The position numbers and the translations under genes were made by a program. The notes under the pieces were generated by a model. The model was not told where the DNA came from. It saw nothing but the letters and a program-made list of their open reading frames with translations, and searched no databases. Shown piece by piece: positions 1-8,846 of a DNA stretch of 64,000 bases (its first letter is position 1; every line of letters starts with the position of its first letter). The stretch is from Teredinibacter franksiae (GTDB lineage: Bacteria; Pseudomonadota; Gammaproteobacteria; Pseudomonadales; Cellvibrionaceae). The stretch is from positions 3,980,501 through 4,044,500 of the forward strand of contig NZ_JACJUV010000001.1 of NCBI RefSeq assembly GCF_014218805.1, read 5' to 3'.

Positions 1-1
1 A

Positions 2-58
2 AGCGCAACAAAAATGCGTTTTTATCGTGCTTTGGAGAAGCTGAAAGAGCAGGTTTAA
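2..58 (+). CDS. C-terminal end of a probable sigma-70 family (ECF-like) sigma factor, partial
   Basis: Only the last 18 codons lie in the window, followed by a TAA stop. The peptide reads SATKMRFYRALEKLKEQV. That resembles the last recognition helix of region 4 in ECF sigma factors, where an ATK.R..RA...L pattern before the stop is common. The identification rests on a very short peptide. The rest of the gene is upstream of the window. Confidence 0.4.
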   Translation, partial: SATKMRFYRALEKLKEQV

Positions 59-183
59 CGTTTTTCTACCAGCTTGTCACACCCCATAGAGAATGGTGTT
101 TAAGTGTTTCCCTCGCGGTCACGGCTCGTCAAATAGTCATGATACAGGCCTGCTTCAGACAGCTCTACTATCAATGAACTGAT

Positions 184-1650
184 TTACGCGTAAGGTTTAG
201 ACCTTCCATTACTGGTAATGACACGGGCATGATGACGGTTGAGCAGCCGTGGATGCTTAACACCGCAGGAGTGTGCGATAGTTTCCACTTCTTTCTCCAT
301 GTTTTGTGCATACTGTGCAACACGCTGAGATTTGTCGATGGGGTTAAGGCCAGCCTGTAAGCGTTTGTTGTGCGTGGCTATGCCGGTTGGGCAGGTGTTT
401 TTATTACACTGCATGGCTTGAATACAGCCTAGCGAAAACATAAAGCCGCGCGCGCTGTTTACAAAGTCTGCGCCGGCGCATAACGCCCAGGCGACATCTA
501 CTGGGTTAATTAGTTTGCCGCTGGCGATAAGTTTTACGTTTTCGCGTAGACCATGCCGGGTTAAAATATCAGCAACCAATGGTAGGCTTTCGTATACCAA
601 CATACCCACATTATCAATTAAGCTCATGGGGGCGGCCCCTGTACCACCATCACCGCTGTCTATGGTCATGAAATTTGGCGCACTTTGTGGGCCTCTTTTT
701 GTGATCGCCTCACAGAGTGATTCAATTTCGGCGGGGTTACCAACGCATAATTTAATGCCTACGGGCTTTCCTGTAATGTTTCGTACCCGGTCAATCAAAT
801 TTAGTAAGTCTTCGTGGCCTTCAATTTCGGAAAATCGATTTGGACTAATGGAGGCGTGGCCTTGGGGTATGCCTCGAATAAGTGAAATTTCTTCGGTGAC
901 TTTGGCTGCCGGTAGTATGCCGCCTTTTCCGGGTTTTGCTCCTTGGCTAAGTTTTATCTCAAACATTTTTACTGTTGGGTGAGCCGCAATTTCGGCCAAT
1001 TTTTTTTCGCAAAGATTTCCGTTCTCATCTCTAACACCGAACTTACCGGTACCAATTTGAAAAATTAAATCGCAGCCGCTTTCGAGGTGATAGGGGGAAA
1101 GCCCACCTTCGCCTGTATTTAACCAAGAGCCGGCTATTTTGGCGCCCCGCGATAGGGCTTTCACCGCTGGTGAGGATATAGCACCGTAACTCATTGCCGA
1201 AATGTGAAAGAAATGTTCGCAGTGATAGGGGTGCTGGGTTTCAGAACCTACGGTTACCGTTGTGTGTTGACTTGGCTCGCTGTCTAATACCGGGTAGAGG
1301 CCGTTGGCAAAAAATATTGTACCTGGAGAGCTTAAATTGCGGCTTGAACCAAAAGCCGTGGTGCTATCTAAGTTTTTTGCCGCGCGGTAGACCCAGGTAC
1401 GCTGCGCCCGATTAAAGGGCATTTCTTCTCTGTCTTGGGCAAAAAAATACGGTCTGAAAAATGTTCCCCAGTGTTCGAACGTGTAGCGTAACCGACCTAT
1501 AACGGGGAAGTTATGGCGTATGGCTTGTTTGGTTTGCAGTTTGTCGCCAATGTACATCCATATGATGCTGAGTACACACAGGCCTGCGACTAAAACAAAG
1601 CTATAAACTAATATTTCTACGATAAGCTGGTAGGTAGTGAAAACGGTCAT
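184..1650 (-). CDS. Membrane-anchored FMN-binding glutamate-synthase-family protein
   Basis: 488 residues. It corresponds to the central and FMN-binding part of the glutamate synthase large subunit as a stand-alone protein (glutamate synthase domain 2 family). Residues about 8-35 are a strongly hydrophobic N-terminal membrane segment. The synthase part carries the recognisable blocks PGKGGILPAAKVTEEI, SGDGGTGAAPMSLIDN (FMN/phosphate binding) and a late cysteine cluster CNKNTCPTGIATHNKRLQAGL that in relatives binds the iron-sulfur cluster. There is no N-terminal amidotransferase domain and no GXGXG domain, so it cannot use glutamine by itself; the natural substrate of these short homologues is not settled. 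It is the last gene of a same-strand run and starts 34 bases after the antiporter gene. Start ATG at 1650. Confidence 0.85.
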   Translation of the reverse strand: MTVFTTYQLIVEILVYSFVLVAGLCVLSIIWMYIGDKLQTKQAIRHNFPVIGRLRYTFEHWGTFFRPYFFAQDREEMPFNRAQRTWVYRAAKNLDSTTAFGSSRNLSSPGTIFFANGLYPVLDSEPSQHTTVTVGSETQHPYHCEHFFHISAMSYGAISSPAVKALSRGAKIAGSWLNTGEGGLSPYHLESGCDLIFQIGTGKFGVRDENGNLCEKKLAEIAAHPTVKMFEIKLSQGAKPGKGGILPAAKVTEEISLIRGIPQGHASISPNRFSEIEGHEDLLNLIDRVRNITGKPVGIKLCVGNPAEIESLCEAITKRGPQSAPNFMTIDSGDGGTGAAPMSLIDNVGMLVYESLPLVADILTRHGLRENVKLIASGKLINPVDVAWALCAGADFVNSARGFMFSLGCIQAMQCNKNTCPTGIATHNKRLQAGLNPIDKSQRVAQYAQNMEKEVETIAHSCGVKHPRLLNRHHARVITSNGRSKPYA

Positions 1651-1684
1651 AAGAAGTTTACATTATCGTTAATTAAAAATTTTA

Positions 1685-2863
1685 TTAATGACTAGGTCGC
1701 TTGTTGAAAACCCAGTTACGTAACACGAGTGGTGCGAATATCGCGGTTAACAGGCTCATTAACACCATGGCGATATATGCTGCTTGTTCTATAGCGCCCG
1801 AATTTAGGGCCAATAACGCCACAACCATTGCGATTTCACCGCGCGGCGCCATACCGACACCGACCGCGATTGAATCTCTATTGTTCATTCCCATGAGTCG
1901 CGCTGGTATACCACAGCCAATCACTTTACTGAGGATAGCCACGGTTGTTAACGCGAATAGGAATACAATCATATCGGAGGTAAACATCGACATATCGACG
2001 AGAATGCCCAGTGATACAAAAAATATTGCCCCGAAAACAATTCTAAGATAATCGGCACCCTCATGGAAATTTCGGCTGTGCTTAAGGTGTACACCTTCAA
2101 GGCTAACACCGGCAATAAATGCACCCACAATAGCGGATAAGCCCATCAGCTCTGCGGCAATGGCATAGGCAAACGCGAGCATCATGGCGAGTACAAAAAC
2201 GGCTTCTTTATAACGTTGGGCGAAAAGCGTGTTATCCAACTTGCTGATCCAATGACGCAGATAGCGCTGGCTCAGGAAAATCCCGGCCGATAAAAATACT
2301 ACAGCCTTTACCAGCATAAGGCCGATGTCGGGTAGGGATGTTTCGCCACTACCCGCCTGAATACTAATGGATAGAGCCAATAATGCCAGAACATCATCGA
2401 TAACGGCGGCACCGATAATAGCACGTGCCGCTGCGCTGTCGAGCTTGCCTAGCTCGCGCAAAACGTCGGCTGTAATGGCGATACTCGTAGCCGAGAGCGC
2501 AACACCGATGAGTGACGCGCGCCCCGGCTCAAAATCGAATAGTAAGGCTAAACCAAACCCGCTTAGCCAAGGGATTAACACACCAAATAAACCAATAACC
2601 GCGTAGCGCAGTTGTAACAGGTCTTTTACTTTAAATTCTAGGCCAATGGTGAACAATAATATGGCTGCGCCTAAATGGCCAAGGCTTTGAACAAATTCGG
2701 TATAGGTTATTAAGCCTATTAAACTTGGCCCGATGAGGATACCCGCTAAAATTTGCCCTACTACCGAGGGTTGCTTGAGCATGGATGCTAGTAAGTACCC
2801 ACTGAGCGCTACAAATAAAAGCACGCTCATTTGAAACTCAACTGAATGCAATATGTGGTTCAC
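1685..2863 (-). CDS. Monovalent cation:proton antiporter, CPA2 family (KefB/Na-H exchanger-like)
   Basis: 392 residues, almost wholly hydrophobic with about 12 predicted membrane helices. Typical CPA2 features are the opening segment with QPSVVGQILAGILIGPSLIG, the paired discontinuous-helix region around AVIDDVLALLALSISI containing the acidic DD pair, and the late GVGMAPRGEIAMVVALLALN segment. It exchanges Na+ or K+ for protons across the inner membrane. The C-terminal RCK/TrkA-N nucleotide-binding domain of KefB/KefC is absent, so it is a membrane-domain-only exchanger. It lies between the CNNM/CBS gene (29-base gap) and the glutamate-synthase-like gene (34-base gap), which suggests one transcript. 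Which ion it moves cannot be read from sequence. Confidence 0.88.
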   Translation of the reverse strand: MNHILHSVEFQMSVLLFVALSGYLLASMLKQPSVVGQILAGILIGPSLIGLITYTEFVQSLGHLGAAILLFTIGLEFKVKDLLQLRYAVIGLFGVLIPWLSGFGLALLFDFEPGRASLIGVALSATSIAITADVLRELGKLDSAAARAIIGAAVIDDVLALLALSISIQAGSGETSLPDIGLMLVKAVVFLSAGIFLSQRYLRHWISKLDNTLFAQRYKEAVFVLAMMLAFAYAIAAELMGLSAIVGAFIAGVSLEGVHLKHSRNFHEGADYLRIVFGAIFFVSLGILVDMSMFTSDMIVFLFALTTVAILSKVIGCGIPARLMGMNNRDSIAVGVGMAPRGEIAMVVALLALNSGAIEQAAYIAMVLMSLLTAIFAPLVLRNWVFNKRPSH

Positions 2864-2892
2864 AATTTATGTCTCAAAATGCGTGGTGCGGA

Positions 2893-3933
2893 TTAAGTCG
2901 CTGCGTGAATGCCTTTTAGTAGTCGGCCGAGAATATCTGCACCGGTAATGATGCGGCGTTGGCTTCCCCACAACAATAAAATGTCGTTGTCGATAACGTT
3001 ATCGCACAATGCATCGCGTGTTTTCTTGAATAGCCCAAGCACATCGCCCAAGGGTAGCTCTGGGTCTGTTACTAATATGGGGCGGTGGCAATAGTCATAG
3101 GGTTGGAAGTCGGCTGCTTGACTAAATAATGCAGTGCGTAAAAAACCGTCGGCGTCCAAGACCAAAAGTGGCTGTTGTTGTTCATTGACAATAACAATCC
3201 ATTTGTGGCCCGACTGCTGTATCTTTTGCAGGAAGGGGTCGTCGGGCGATGAACCAAATTCTGGTAATATCGGCAAATCCAAACGTGTGGGTAATTGAAT
3301 AACGCTTTCGGGGTCGACCACTTCTCCTTCTTTACTTACCGGAATGTCATCGATTTGAAGAAAATTGAGTGCCCCTATACCTTCAATTGCATCGACTTCG
3401 GCTTCTTCGGCTTCCATATGCTTTTTTATCACTTGGCGTAAATCGCGTTCGCGCATATAAGTAATACCTTCTTTACCTAGCCATAAATCTAGAATCAATG
3501 CGCAGGGTTTGGCGACCGGAAAAAGTAGTATCTGATAGAAGCGTAATGCAGGCGCTAGAAAAGAGGCGGTTTTTAGTGCGTGACGAGAAAAGTAAGCTTG
3601 TGGCGTTATTTCGCCGAATACCGTAATAAATACGGCGGAAAATGCAAATGCACTGATGCCTGCCATTACCGAGTCGGATAGCAGGGTTAATATAACGTTA
3701 ATGCCTACGTTGCCCCATAAAATAGTGGTTAACAAAAAATTCGAATCTTGGCGCATTTGAAGCACAGTGGCCGCGGCTTTGTTACCATCACTGGCTTTTA
3801 CTTCAAGCTGCAGGCGATTTAAACTAAAAAAGGCCAGGTTCAAGCCAGAGAACATCGCTGACTGGGTTAAACAAAAAATAATGCCCAGCCAAGTCCAAAG
3901 ATCTTGCGGTGGGTGGTCAAACCAAGATGGCAT
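2893..3933 (-). CDS. CNNM/DUF21 transmembrane protein with CBS region (CorC/HlyC relative)
   Basis: 346 residues. The first 160 or so residues hold four hydrophobic segments of the DUF21/CNNM type, including LLTTILWGNVGINVILTLLS and a segment ending FGEITPQAYFSRHA; the GE-TPQ block is the classic signature. A cytosolic part follows with a regulatory CBS-pair region: PVSKEGEVVDPESVIQLP, then KWIVIVNEQQQPLLVLDADGF. The family is linked to magnesium or cobalt export and membrane ion homeostasis. The CorC transporter-associated domain at the C-terminus is not evident, so it is shorter than typical homologues of about 430 residues. Its position beside an antiporter fits an ion-homeostasis role. 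Confidence 0.82.
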   Translation of the reverse strand: MPSWFDHPPQDLWTWLGIIFCLTQSAMFSGLNLAFFSLNRLQLEVKASDGNKAAATVLQMRQDSNFLLTTILWGNVGINVILTLLSDSVMAGISAFAFSAVFITVFGEITPQAYFSRHALKTASFLAPALRFYQILLFPVAKPCALILDLWLGKEGITYMRERDLRQVIKKHMEAEEAEVDAIEGIGALNFLQIDDIPVSKEGEVVDPESVIQLPTRLDLPILPEFGSSPDDPFLQKIQQSGHKWIVIVNEQQQPLLVLDADGFLRTALFSQAADFQPYDYCHRPILVTDPELPLGDVLGLFKKTRDALCDNVIDNDILLLWGSQRRIITGADILGRLLKGIHAAT

Positions 3934-3968
3934 TTACATGTGCTCCAAGCAGGGGGATACCCGGTGGA

Positions 3969-5030
3969 CTATATTAAGGTCTGATCGTCGAACACGGGGT
4001 TGGGCGTGTTTTCTGCGGTGTTTTGGAATGCTTCAACGGAAGCCGCAGCTTCTTTAATATCCTCAAAGCGTGCAATGTGAAAGAGGGCGTCGCCTTCGTT
4101 GACCAACGGGATATTGCTTTTACCAATCACTAGCCCGGAACATTGCGCCTTTACTTCGTATTCCGTTGGATCGAAAAGGTCCGATGGGTCGGCTATTACA
4201 CCCAACAGGTCGCCTTTATTTACACGGGCGCCCAGTGGTGCAATTGAACGTAATATGCCGCTCTCTGGCGCTCTTTCCCAGTTACTGGACCTTGCAATAA
4301 AAGGTTCGGAACGCTTCTTCTGTGCCTTTGTTTGGGGGAGCATCTTCAGTGAACGCATTACCGACAAAATGCCGCGTACGCCCGCGCGAATGGACAGCTC
4401 GTCAAATCGTAAGGCTTCCCCTGCTTCATATAACAGTACTTTCACGCCGTGTTCGTCCGCAACTTGACGTAGCGATCCATCGCGGAGGTTTGAATTAAGC
4501 AGCACGGGCACTGAAAAAGCTTCGGAAAGCTCCTTCGTTTCGGGGTCGTCCAGATTAGCGCGAATTTGCGGCAAATTGGACCGATGTATAGCCCCGGTAT
4601 GTAAATCTATTCCAAAATCACATTGGCGAACAACTTCGTGTAAAAAGATATGTGCAAGGCGGGCCGCCAGAGAGCCCCGTTTTGACCCAGGGAAAGAGCG
4701 ATTTAGGTCGCGACGGTCGGGCAAATACCGGGAGTGTTGGATAATGCCAAAAACGTTAACGATGGGAATCACAATTAATGTGCCTGAGAGTCGCTTTAGC
4801 GCGCTGGTTTTCACCAGCCGCCGAACAATTTCAACCCCATTGAGTTCATCGCCATGAATAGCTGCGCTAATAAATAACCTTGGCCCCGGCTTTTTGCTGC
4901 ATATTACTTGCAGTGGAATGCTAACGTTTGCATGGGTATAGAGTTTTGCAACAGGTAAGTCTATTACCTGTTGTTCTCCGGGATTGACGGTTATTCCGTT
5001 GATGGTGATAGGTTGGTTTTTTGCGCTCAC
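3969..5030 (-). CDS. Succinylglutamate desuccinylase/aspartoacylase-family (M14-like) zinc amidohydrolase
   Basis: 353 residues, no signal peptide, so cytoplasmic. The zinc-binding pattern is visible: AAIHGDELNGVEIVRRL provides the H..E pair and GIDLHTGAIHRSNLPQIRANL provides the later His. A C-terminal beta-rich region (residues about 250-325) contains a biotinyl-like fold common in this subfamily (GSILRS..PLGARVNKGDLLG). The family removes acyl groups from amino acids, or glutamyl-type groups from peptides. It starts 4 bases after rimK ends, so the two are almost certainly cotranslated. This suggests a role in trimming or recycling the glutamate tails made by RimK, but that is inference from position only. 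The true substrate is unknown. Confidence 0.83.
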   Translation of the reverse strand: MSAKNQPITINGITVNPGEQQVIDLPVAKLYTHANVSIPLQVICSKKPGPRLFISAAIHGDELNGVEIVRRLVKTSALKRLSGTLIVIPIVNVFGIIQHSRYLPDRRDLNRSFPGSKRGSLAARLAHIFLHEVVRQCDFGIDLHTGAIHRSNLPQIRANLDDPETKELSEAFSVPVLLNSNLRDGSLRQVADEHGVKVLLYEAGEALRFDELSIRAGVRGILSVMRSLKMLPQTKAQKKRSEPFIARSSNWERAPESGILRSIAPLGARVNKGDLLGVIADPSDLFDPTEYEVKAQCSGLVIGKSNIPLVNEGDALFHIARFEDIKEAAASVEAFQNTAENTPNPVFDDQTLI

Positions 5031-5034
5031 GGAT

Positions 5035-5946
5035 TTATCCCTTGCCTCGGGTGCGGGTTTTATGGGGCTTGGCGTTTTTCTCGATAAATTCGATAATCAT
5101 GCCGGCTACGTCTTTCTTGGTGGCTTCTTCAATGCCGTTTAATCCGGGCGATGAGTTAACTTCCATAATCAGTGGGCCGCGGCTAGAGCGAAGTAGGTCC
5201 ACTCCACAAACATTGAGCCCCATAATCGTTGCGGCTTTCACGGCAGCGGCACGCTCTGCAGGGGATAATTTAACCAGCTCAGCTGAACCACCCCGGTGCA
5301 GGTTAGAGCGAAACTCGCCTTCAGGTGCGGTTCTTTGCATGGCGGCGATAACCTTTCCGCCCACGACGAAACAGCGAATGTCGCTACCGCCTGCTTCCTT
5401 GATAAATTCTTGAATCAGAATGTTGCTATTAACGCCCATAAAAGCCTGTATAACACTTTCTGCGGCTTTTTTTGTTTCGGCTAATACAACGCCTATACCT
5501 TGTGTGCCTTCTAGCAGTTTTATGACCAAGGGTGCACCGCCAACCTCGCGAATGAGCCCACCGACATCGTCTGGCGAATTAGCGAACGCGGTAACGGGAA
5601 TACCGACACCTTTACGCGAAAGCAATTGAATAGAGCGTAACTTATCGCGTGAGCGCGATATAGCAACCGACTCATTGACGCAATAGGTGCCCATTATTTC
5701 GAATTGGCGCACTACAGAGGTACCGTAAAAGGTTACTGATGAACCAATACGCGGAATCACAGCATCGAAATCGCCGGGTAAAAATTCCTCGTCTTTATAG
5801 TGCATAGAGGGGTTTTCGGTGCCCATATCCATAAAGCAGCGCACATGGTTGATAACGCGTGCCTCGTGACCGCGTGCTTCGGCCGCCTCTACAAGGCGTC
5901 TGGTGGAGTAAAGTTTTGGGTTTCTAGACAGTATGGCTATTTTCAC
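5035..5946 (-). CDS. rimK: Ribosomal protein S6-L-glutamate ligase RimK
   Basis: 303 residues, the usual RimK length. It opens with [18 protein letters not shown] and has the ATP-grasp core: [21 protein letters not shown], then [20 protein letters not shown] (ATP binding) and late metal ligands in [22 protein letters not shown]. RimK is an ATP-grasp ligase that adds glutamate residues to the C-terminus of ribosomal protein S6 and can make poly-alpha-glutamate. Here it lies between a probable RimB-type protease upstream (67-base gap) and an M14 amidohydrolase downstream (4-base gap). In Pseudomonas rimK is joined to rimA and rimB; no EAL-domain RimA is visible in this window. Confidence 0.95.
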   Translation of the reverse strand: MKIAILSRNPKLYSTRRLVEAAEARGHEARVINHVRCFMDMGTENPSMHYKDEEFLPGDFDAVIPRIGSSVTFYGTSVVRQFEIMGTYCVNESVAISRSRDKLRSIQLLSRKGVGIPVTAFANSPDDVGGLIREVGGAPLVIKLLEGTQGIGVVLAETKKAAESVIQAFMGVNSNILIQEFIKEAGGSDIRCFVVGGKVIAAMQRTAPEGEFRSNLHRGGSAELVKLSPAERAAAVKAATIMGLNVCGVDLLRSSRGPLIMEVNSSPGLNGIEEATKKDVAGMIIEFIEKNAKPHKTRTRGKG

Positions 5947-6013
5947 AAGCGCTCCAGTAATGTTAAGCAGTATGTGGATGTTCGGGCATTAGACTTGTTG
6001 GTTTCTGAATAAG

Positions 6014-6460
6014 TCACACGGGAGAGTGACCTAGCAGGTAAGAACTTTCAGGATCGACACAAAATACGCCATTCAAGGCTGTGCGGCCAAGCAGCATGCG
6101 GAACTTCATGGTGTCTCGGTTAGTCAGTGTCATTTCAATATTACGGCGTATTGTGCCGATCACCACGGTGGTTTCGATAACGAAGCGAAACTCTACGTGA
6201 CCGCCGGAGTCGGTGATTTTACGCTCTTCTATAACGCGGGCGTCGCAAAGGGTTTCGGTGTCGTTGTCTCCCTGGTGGGGGTGTATGCCAAACCTGACTC
6301 GATGCTCCTCGCCTTTATGGTAGGGCTCTACAAAATAGGCGTGCAGGGCCGAGGTTCGTGCGCCTGTATCGACCTTTGCCTTTATGTTATTAATACCTAA
6401 GTCTGGTAAGGCGATCCACTCTCGCCAGCCCAGAGTGGCTAGTGTGTTATTGCTACTCAT
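6014..6460 (-). CDS. Small retropepsin-like protease, RimB-like (ATP-dependent zinc protease family)
   Basis: 148 residues. The motif VDTGARTSALHAY holds the DTGA aspartic-protease-like active site near residue 31, followed by a beta-rich small fold ending RTALNGVFCVDPESSYLLG. This is the family annotated as ATP-dependent zinc protease or RimB. In Pseudomonas, RimB works with RimK and RimA to control S6 glutamation. The neighbouring rimK supports this reading. The gene overlaps the preceding small ORF by 4 bases (ATGA), which implies translational coupling. Confidence 0.82.
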   Translation of the reverse strand: MSSNNTLATLGWREWIALPDLGINNIKAKVDTGARTSALHAYFVEPYHKGEEHRVRFGIHPHQGDNDTETLCDARVIEERKITDSGGHVEFRFVIETTVVIGTIRRNIEMTLTNRDTMKFRMLLGRTALNGVFCVDPESSYLLGHSPV

Positions 6461-6678
6461 GGTAATTTCTCAATTCCTAGGGCACGATTATTATCGAGCA
6501 TGGCTTCGGTTGCTGTGGCTCGATCATAGTGTTGCCGGTTTTGAATTAGGGGTAGCGGGGCGATATACCGTGCGAACCGCTGCTCGTCAAAAGTAGATTT
6601 TCCTGGGGTGTTTAACCCTTGCAAATATGGGCGTGTAGATGGGTTTATTGTTGTAGTATTTTGCTCCGTCGTCCACAT
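6457..6678 (-). CDS. Small hypothetical protein, possibly coupled to the RimB-like gene
   Basis: 73 residues, not recognised. It is hydrophilic, with no membrane segment and no clear motif. Support comes from the stop codon overlapping the start of the RimB-like gene (ATGA) and a GAG-containing purine stretch 6-8 bases before its ATG. It could instead be a chance reading frame in the leader of the rim transcript. Confidence 0.3.
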   Translation of the reverse strand: MWTTEQNTTTINPSTRPYLQGLNTPGKSTFDEQRFARYIAPLPLIQNRQHYDRATATEAMLDNNRALGIEKLP

Positions 6679-7359
6679 ATTTTTTCTCGCTATTGCTGTC
6701 TTTAATGCTGCACTATTAAGTGAAGAGCAACAATACGGGGTGGGTTAACCCGATGGCTAGATCACCACCTATGGATGCGCATGTGTACATTAGGTACTAA
6801 CGGCCGGTTGGGTGTAATTCGGGGCGAAAGCATAGAAGTTTAGCGGGTAAGGTGGTAATTACGGCAGCAAGTATGTTACGCACACCGATGGGGAAAGGCC
6901 GGTTGCCTTTCTAAGCTCGCCAACACTGCAATAAGGTTTGCCTTGCGCACGAACCGCACAGAAAGCCAGAGGCCAAAAGTAATTAATAGCGGTGCCCATA
7001 TGAGCCCGACCCGATTGGGAATGCTAGATCGACCTTTTCGTATTGGACCGAGCGCGGTATCAATTTCTTTTATAAGGGTATAGTCGATATTTACGAGTAA
7101 CCGCCATCGACTGTGAACTCACGCTTGGCTATAGACCAGATTTTACCTTTTGCTACGGTCGTGGCGGCCGAACCCGTTACAGACAAGGCGGTAGAGAAGT
7201 TGCAGAAATATTTTAAATTAGGCCAATTTTATCCACCAGAAATAGACGATGTCGGCAGATAAATATTTAGCCTAAACGGCATTCTATACTAGCGTTAATC
7301 GCTCGAATAAATTGCTTACTATTATTGACAGTTTATAGCATTCTATTTTTTGGGTTCTG
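6679..7359. other. Intergenic region with a repeat copy and a coding remnant
   Basis: No complete gene is visible. From about 6885 to 6997 it holds a diverged copy of the dispersed repeat described at 51671. At 7101-7262 (+) a short open stretch ends DDVGR followed by TAA. It reads like the C-terminal end of a lost protein, but I do not recognise the family and there is no start for it. Confidence 0.45.
6885..6997 (+). repeat. Diverged copy of the dispersed MITE-like repeat
   Basis: The right end reads AATTAATAGCGGTGCCC, matching the terminal repeat ATTAATAGAAGTGCCC of the element ending at 51938. Inside, GGGAAAGGC..GTTGCCTT and GGTTTGCC occur in the same order as in that element. No matching left end was found, so this copy seems truncated. 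Confidence 0.55.
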
Positions 7360-8268
7360 TTAATGGTCGCGTGATAGACTGCAAAAAGCCTGCTGGAATA
7401 CAGTGGGGCCGCCATTTAACCAAATAATGCGGGTGCCTTTTCGTTCCATACGGCGGAACCATTTTTCTTGTTGTTTAGCAAAAGTATGAATAGCTGAATT
7501 TAGCTTCTGAACCATGTCGTTGCGGTTTAGTTCGCCTTTTAAATAGGCGGCAACGAAGCGATATTCTAAGCCGTAAAAATATAGGGTGTCCCAGCTAACA
7601 CCTTGCTTTTGAAGCTGTTCCACTTCTTCTATTAGGCCTTGTTCTAAGCGCTCTTTTAGGCGTTGGGTAATGCGTTTTCTCAGTTCCGCCCTTTCCCATT
7701 TTATGCCGAATATTAGGGGGTTTAGTTCCGGTATGTTTACATCGTTGGCTTCCTCTGCCCGCGTTGCCTCGGCTATTTCAATGGCTCTTATAAGTCGCTC
7801 ACGATCTAACAGGTCGGTGGTGTTGTGCAGTGTAGGTTGCAAATGCTTTAGCCTGATTTCTAATGCATGTTGGGGTTGTGCGCTAAGCTCTTCTCTTAGT
7901 TGTGGGTTGATGGGGGCTTCAGTAAAACGGTATTTATTCAAAACAGAATCTAGATACATGCCGGTGCCACCTACTAATAGCGGTAGGTGACTCCTTTGCT
8001 TTACAGTGGTAAATGCATCGTAAAAGCGCTTCTGAAATTCATATACGTTAAATTCATAGCCGGGGTCGACAATGTCAATGAGGTGGTGCTGGGTATCGCC
8101 ATATTCGTGCAGGTCTTTCCCGCTGCCGATATCCATACCGCGATATACCTGTCGGGAATCGGCTGAAATGATTTCTCCTCCTAATTGCTGGGCTATTTTA
8201 ACGCCCAGTGATGTTTTGCCTGACGCGGTAGCGCCAAGAACGACTATCAGGTTGACATTTAAATCCAA
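7360..8268 (-). CDS. miaA: tRNA dimethylallyltransferase MiaA
   Basis: 302 residues. It transfers a dimethylallyl group to N6 of adenosine-37 in tRNAs that read UNN codons. Visible are the P-loop GATASGKTSLG, the block IISADSRQVYRGMDIGSGKD, the GGTGMYLDSVL motif, and the late YGLEYRFVAAYLKGEL stretch. The ADSRQVYRGMDIGSGKD form differs from the DSALIYRGMDIGTAKP form usual in Gammaproteobacteria and looks more like Bacteroidetes-type MiaA. It may be a second or transferred copy. It is not next to mutL or hfq, where the standard gammaproteobacterial gene sits. The first codon of the open frame is TTG and no ATG lies upstream before a stop, so the start is uncertain. Confidence 0.88.
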   Translation of the reverse strand: MDLNVNLIVVLGATASGKTSLGVKIAQQLGGEIISADSRQVYRGMDIGSGKDLHEYGDTQHHLIDIVDPGYEFNVYEFQKRFYDAFTTVKQRSHLPLLVGGTGMYLDSVLNKYRFTEAPINPQLREELSAQPQHALEIRLKHLQPTLHNTTDLLDRERLIRAIEIAEATRAEEANDVNIPELNPLIFGIKWERAELRKRITQRLKERLEQGLIEEVEQLQKQGVSWDTLYFYGLEYRFVAAYLKGELNRNDMVQKLNSAIHTFAKQQEKWFRRMERKGTRIIWLNGGPTVFQQAFCSLSRDH

Positions 8269-8711
8269 TGGGTTTGCGCCTTTGATTCGGGTAGCTTGAA
8301 TGGGCCCATTGTATCGACTGAATTCTTAGTGCTTTGCTGACGGGATCAAGAAAAGACGAAATATTCTATTGTACTGAAGAGCTACGTGTACTGCTGGCGT
8401 AAATTTGATATTGCGGGCAGAACAACGTCGCCCAAATTGATGACAAGGTCTTTGTGTTGGCTTCAAAGAGGGTTGCATAAAGGGCGCAGAACATCGCCAG
8501 TTCCAAGGCCTGGGTTAGGTGATAGCTACCGGCTGTTTGTAAAAAGGCGTCAGCCTTACTAAAGATGCCTCTACTAATTGCTCTTGGTCTCTGACTTTGT
8601 GTGCGATTCATGCACAAGAAAAAAATTGCAGGCATACTGCGGGCTTGTGAAAAGTTTTAACGCCGCGCATGAATGGCGGCGTTGGCCGGATTGGAATGGT
8701 GGCCAGCTTTG
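8269..8711. other. Intergenic region, no convincing gene
   Basis: Two overlapping minus-strand open frames (8366-8635 and 8608-8817) cover this stretch, but neither has a ribosome binding site or a recognisable composition. The only clear structure is the hairpin at 8659-8683. Confidence 0.4.
8659..8683 (-). terminator. Hairpin downstream of the ABC operon
   Basis: AACGCCGC at 8659-8666 pairs perfectly with GCGGCGTT at 8676-8683 around a 9-base loop. It lies about 30 bases after the stop of the small membrane protein gene. Reading the minus strand, the stem is followed by TTAAAACTTTT, a weak T tract. It is probably the end of the GntR/ABC transcript. Confidence 0.45.
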
Positions 8712-8846
8712 CTAGAGCAAGGCCAAGATAACAGTACAAAAAATTAAACAGCACATGCCTATCTTTGCCGACGGACTGGTAGTACCTTTCAGCGCTTTGT
8801 AGATAGCGCCAGCGCAAATCAATAATATAACAGACTTAATAATCAT
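8712..8846 (-). CDS. Small membrane protein encoded at the end of the ABC-2 operon
   Basis: 44 residues. It begins MIIKSVILLICAGAIYKALK and ends with a second hydrophobic stretch CCLIFCTVILALL, giving two short membrane helices around a small basic loop. The start ATG directly follows the TAA stop of the permease gene, and AGAGG lies 5 bases before it, a good ribosome binding site that decides the start. Family not recognised. The position suggests an accessory subunit of the transporter. Confidence 0.6.
   Translation of the reverse strand: MIIKSVILLICAGAIYKALKGTTSPSAKIGMCCLIFCTVILALL

Noticed and set aside
8366..8635. 89-codon minus-strand frame
   Set aside because: No ribosome binding site or family likeness, and it overlaps the hairpin region after the ABC operon.
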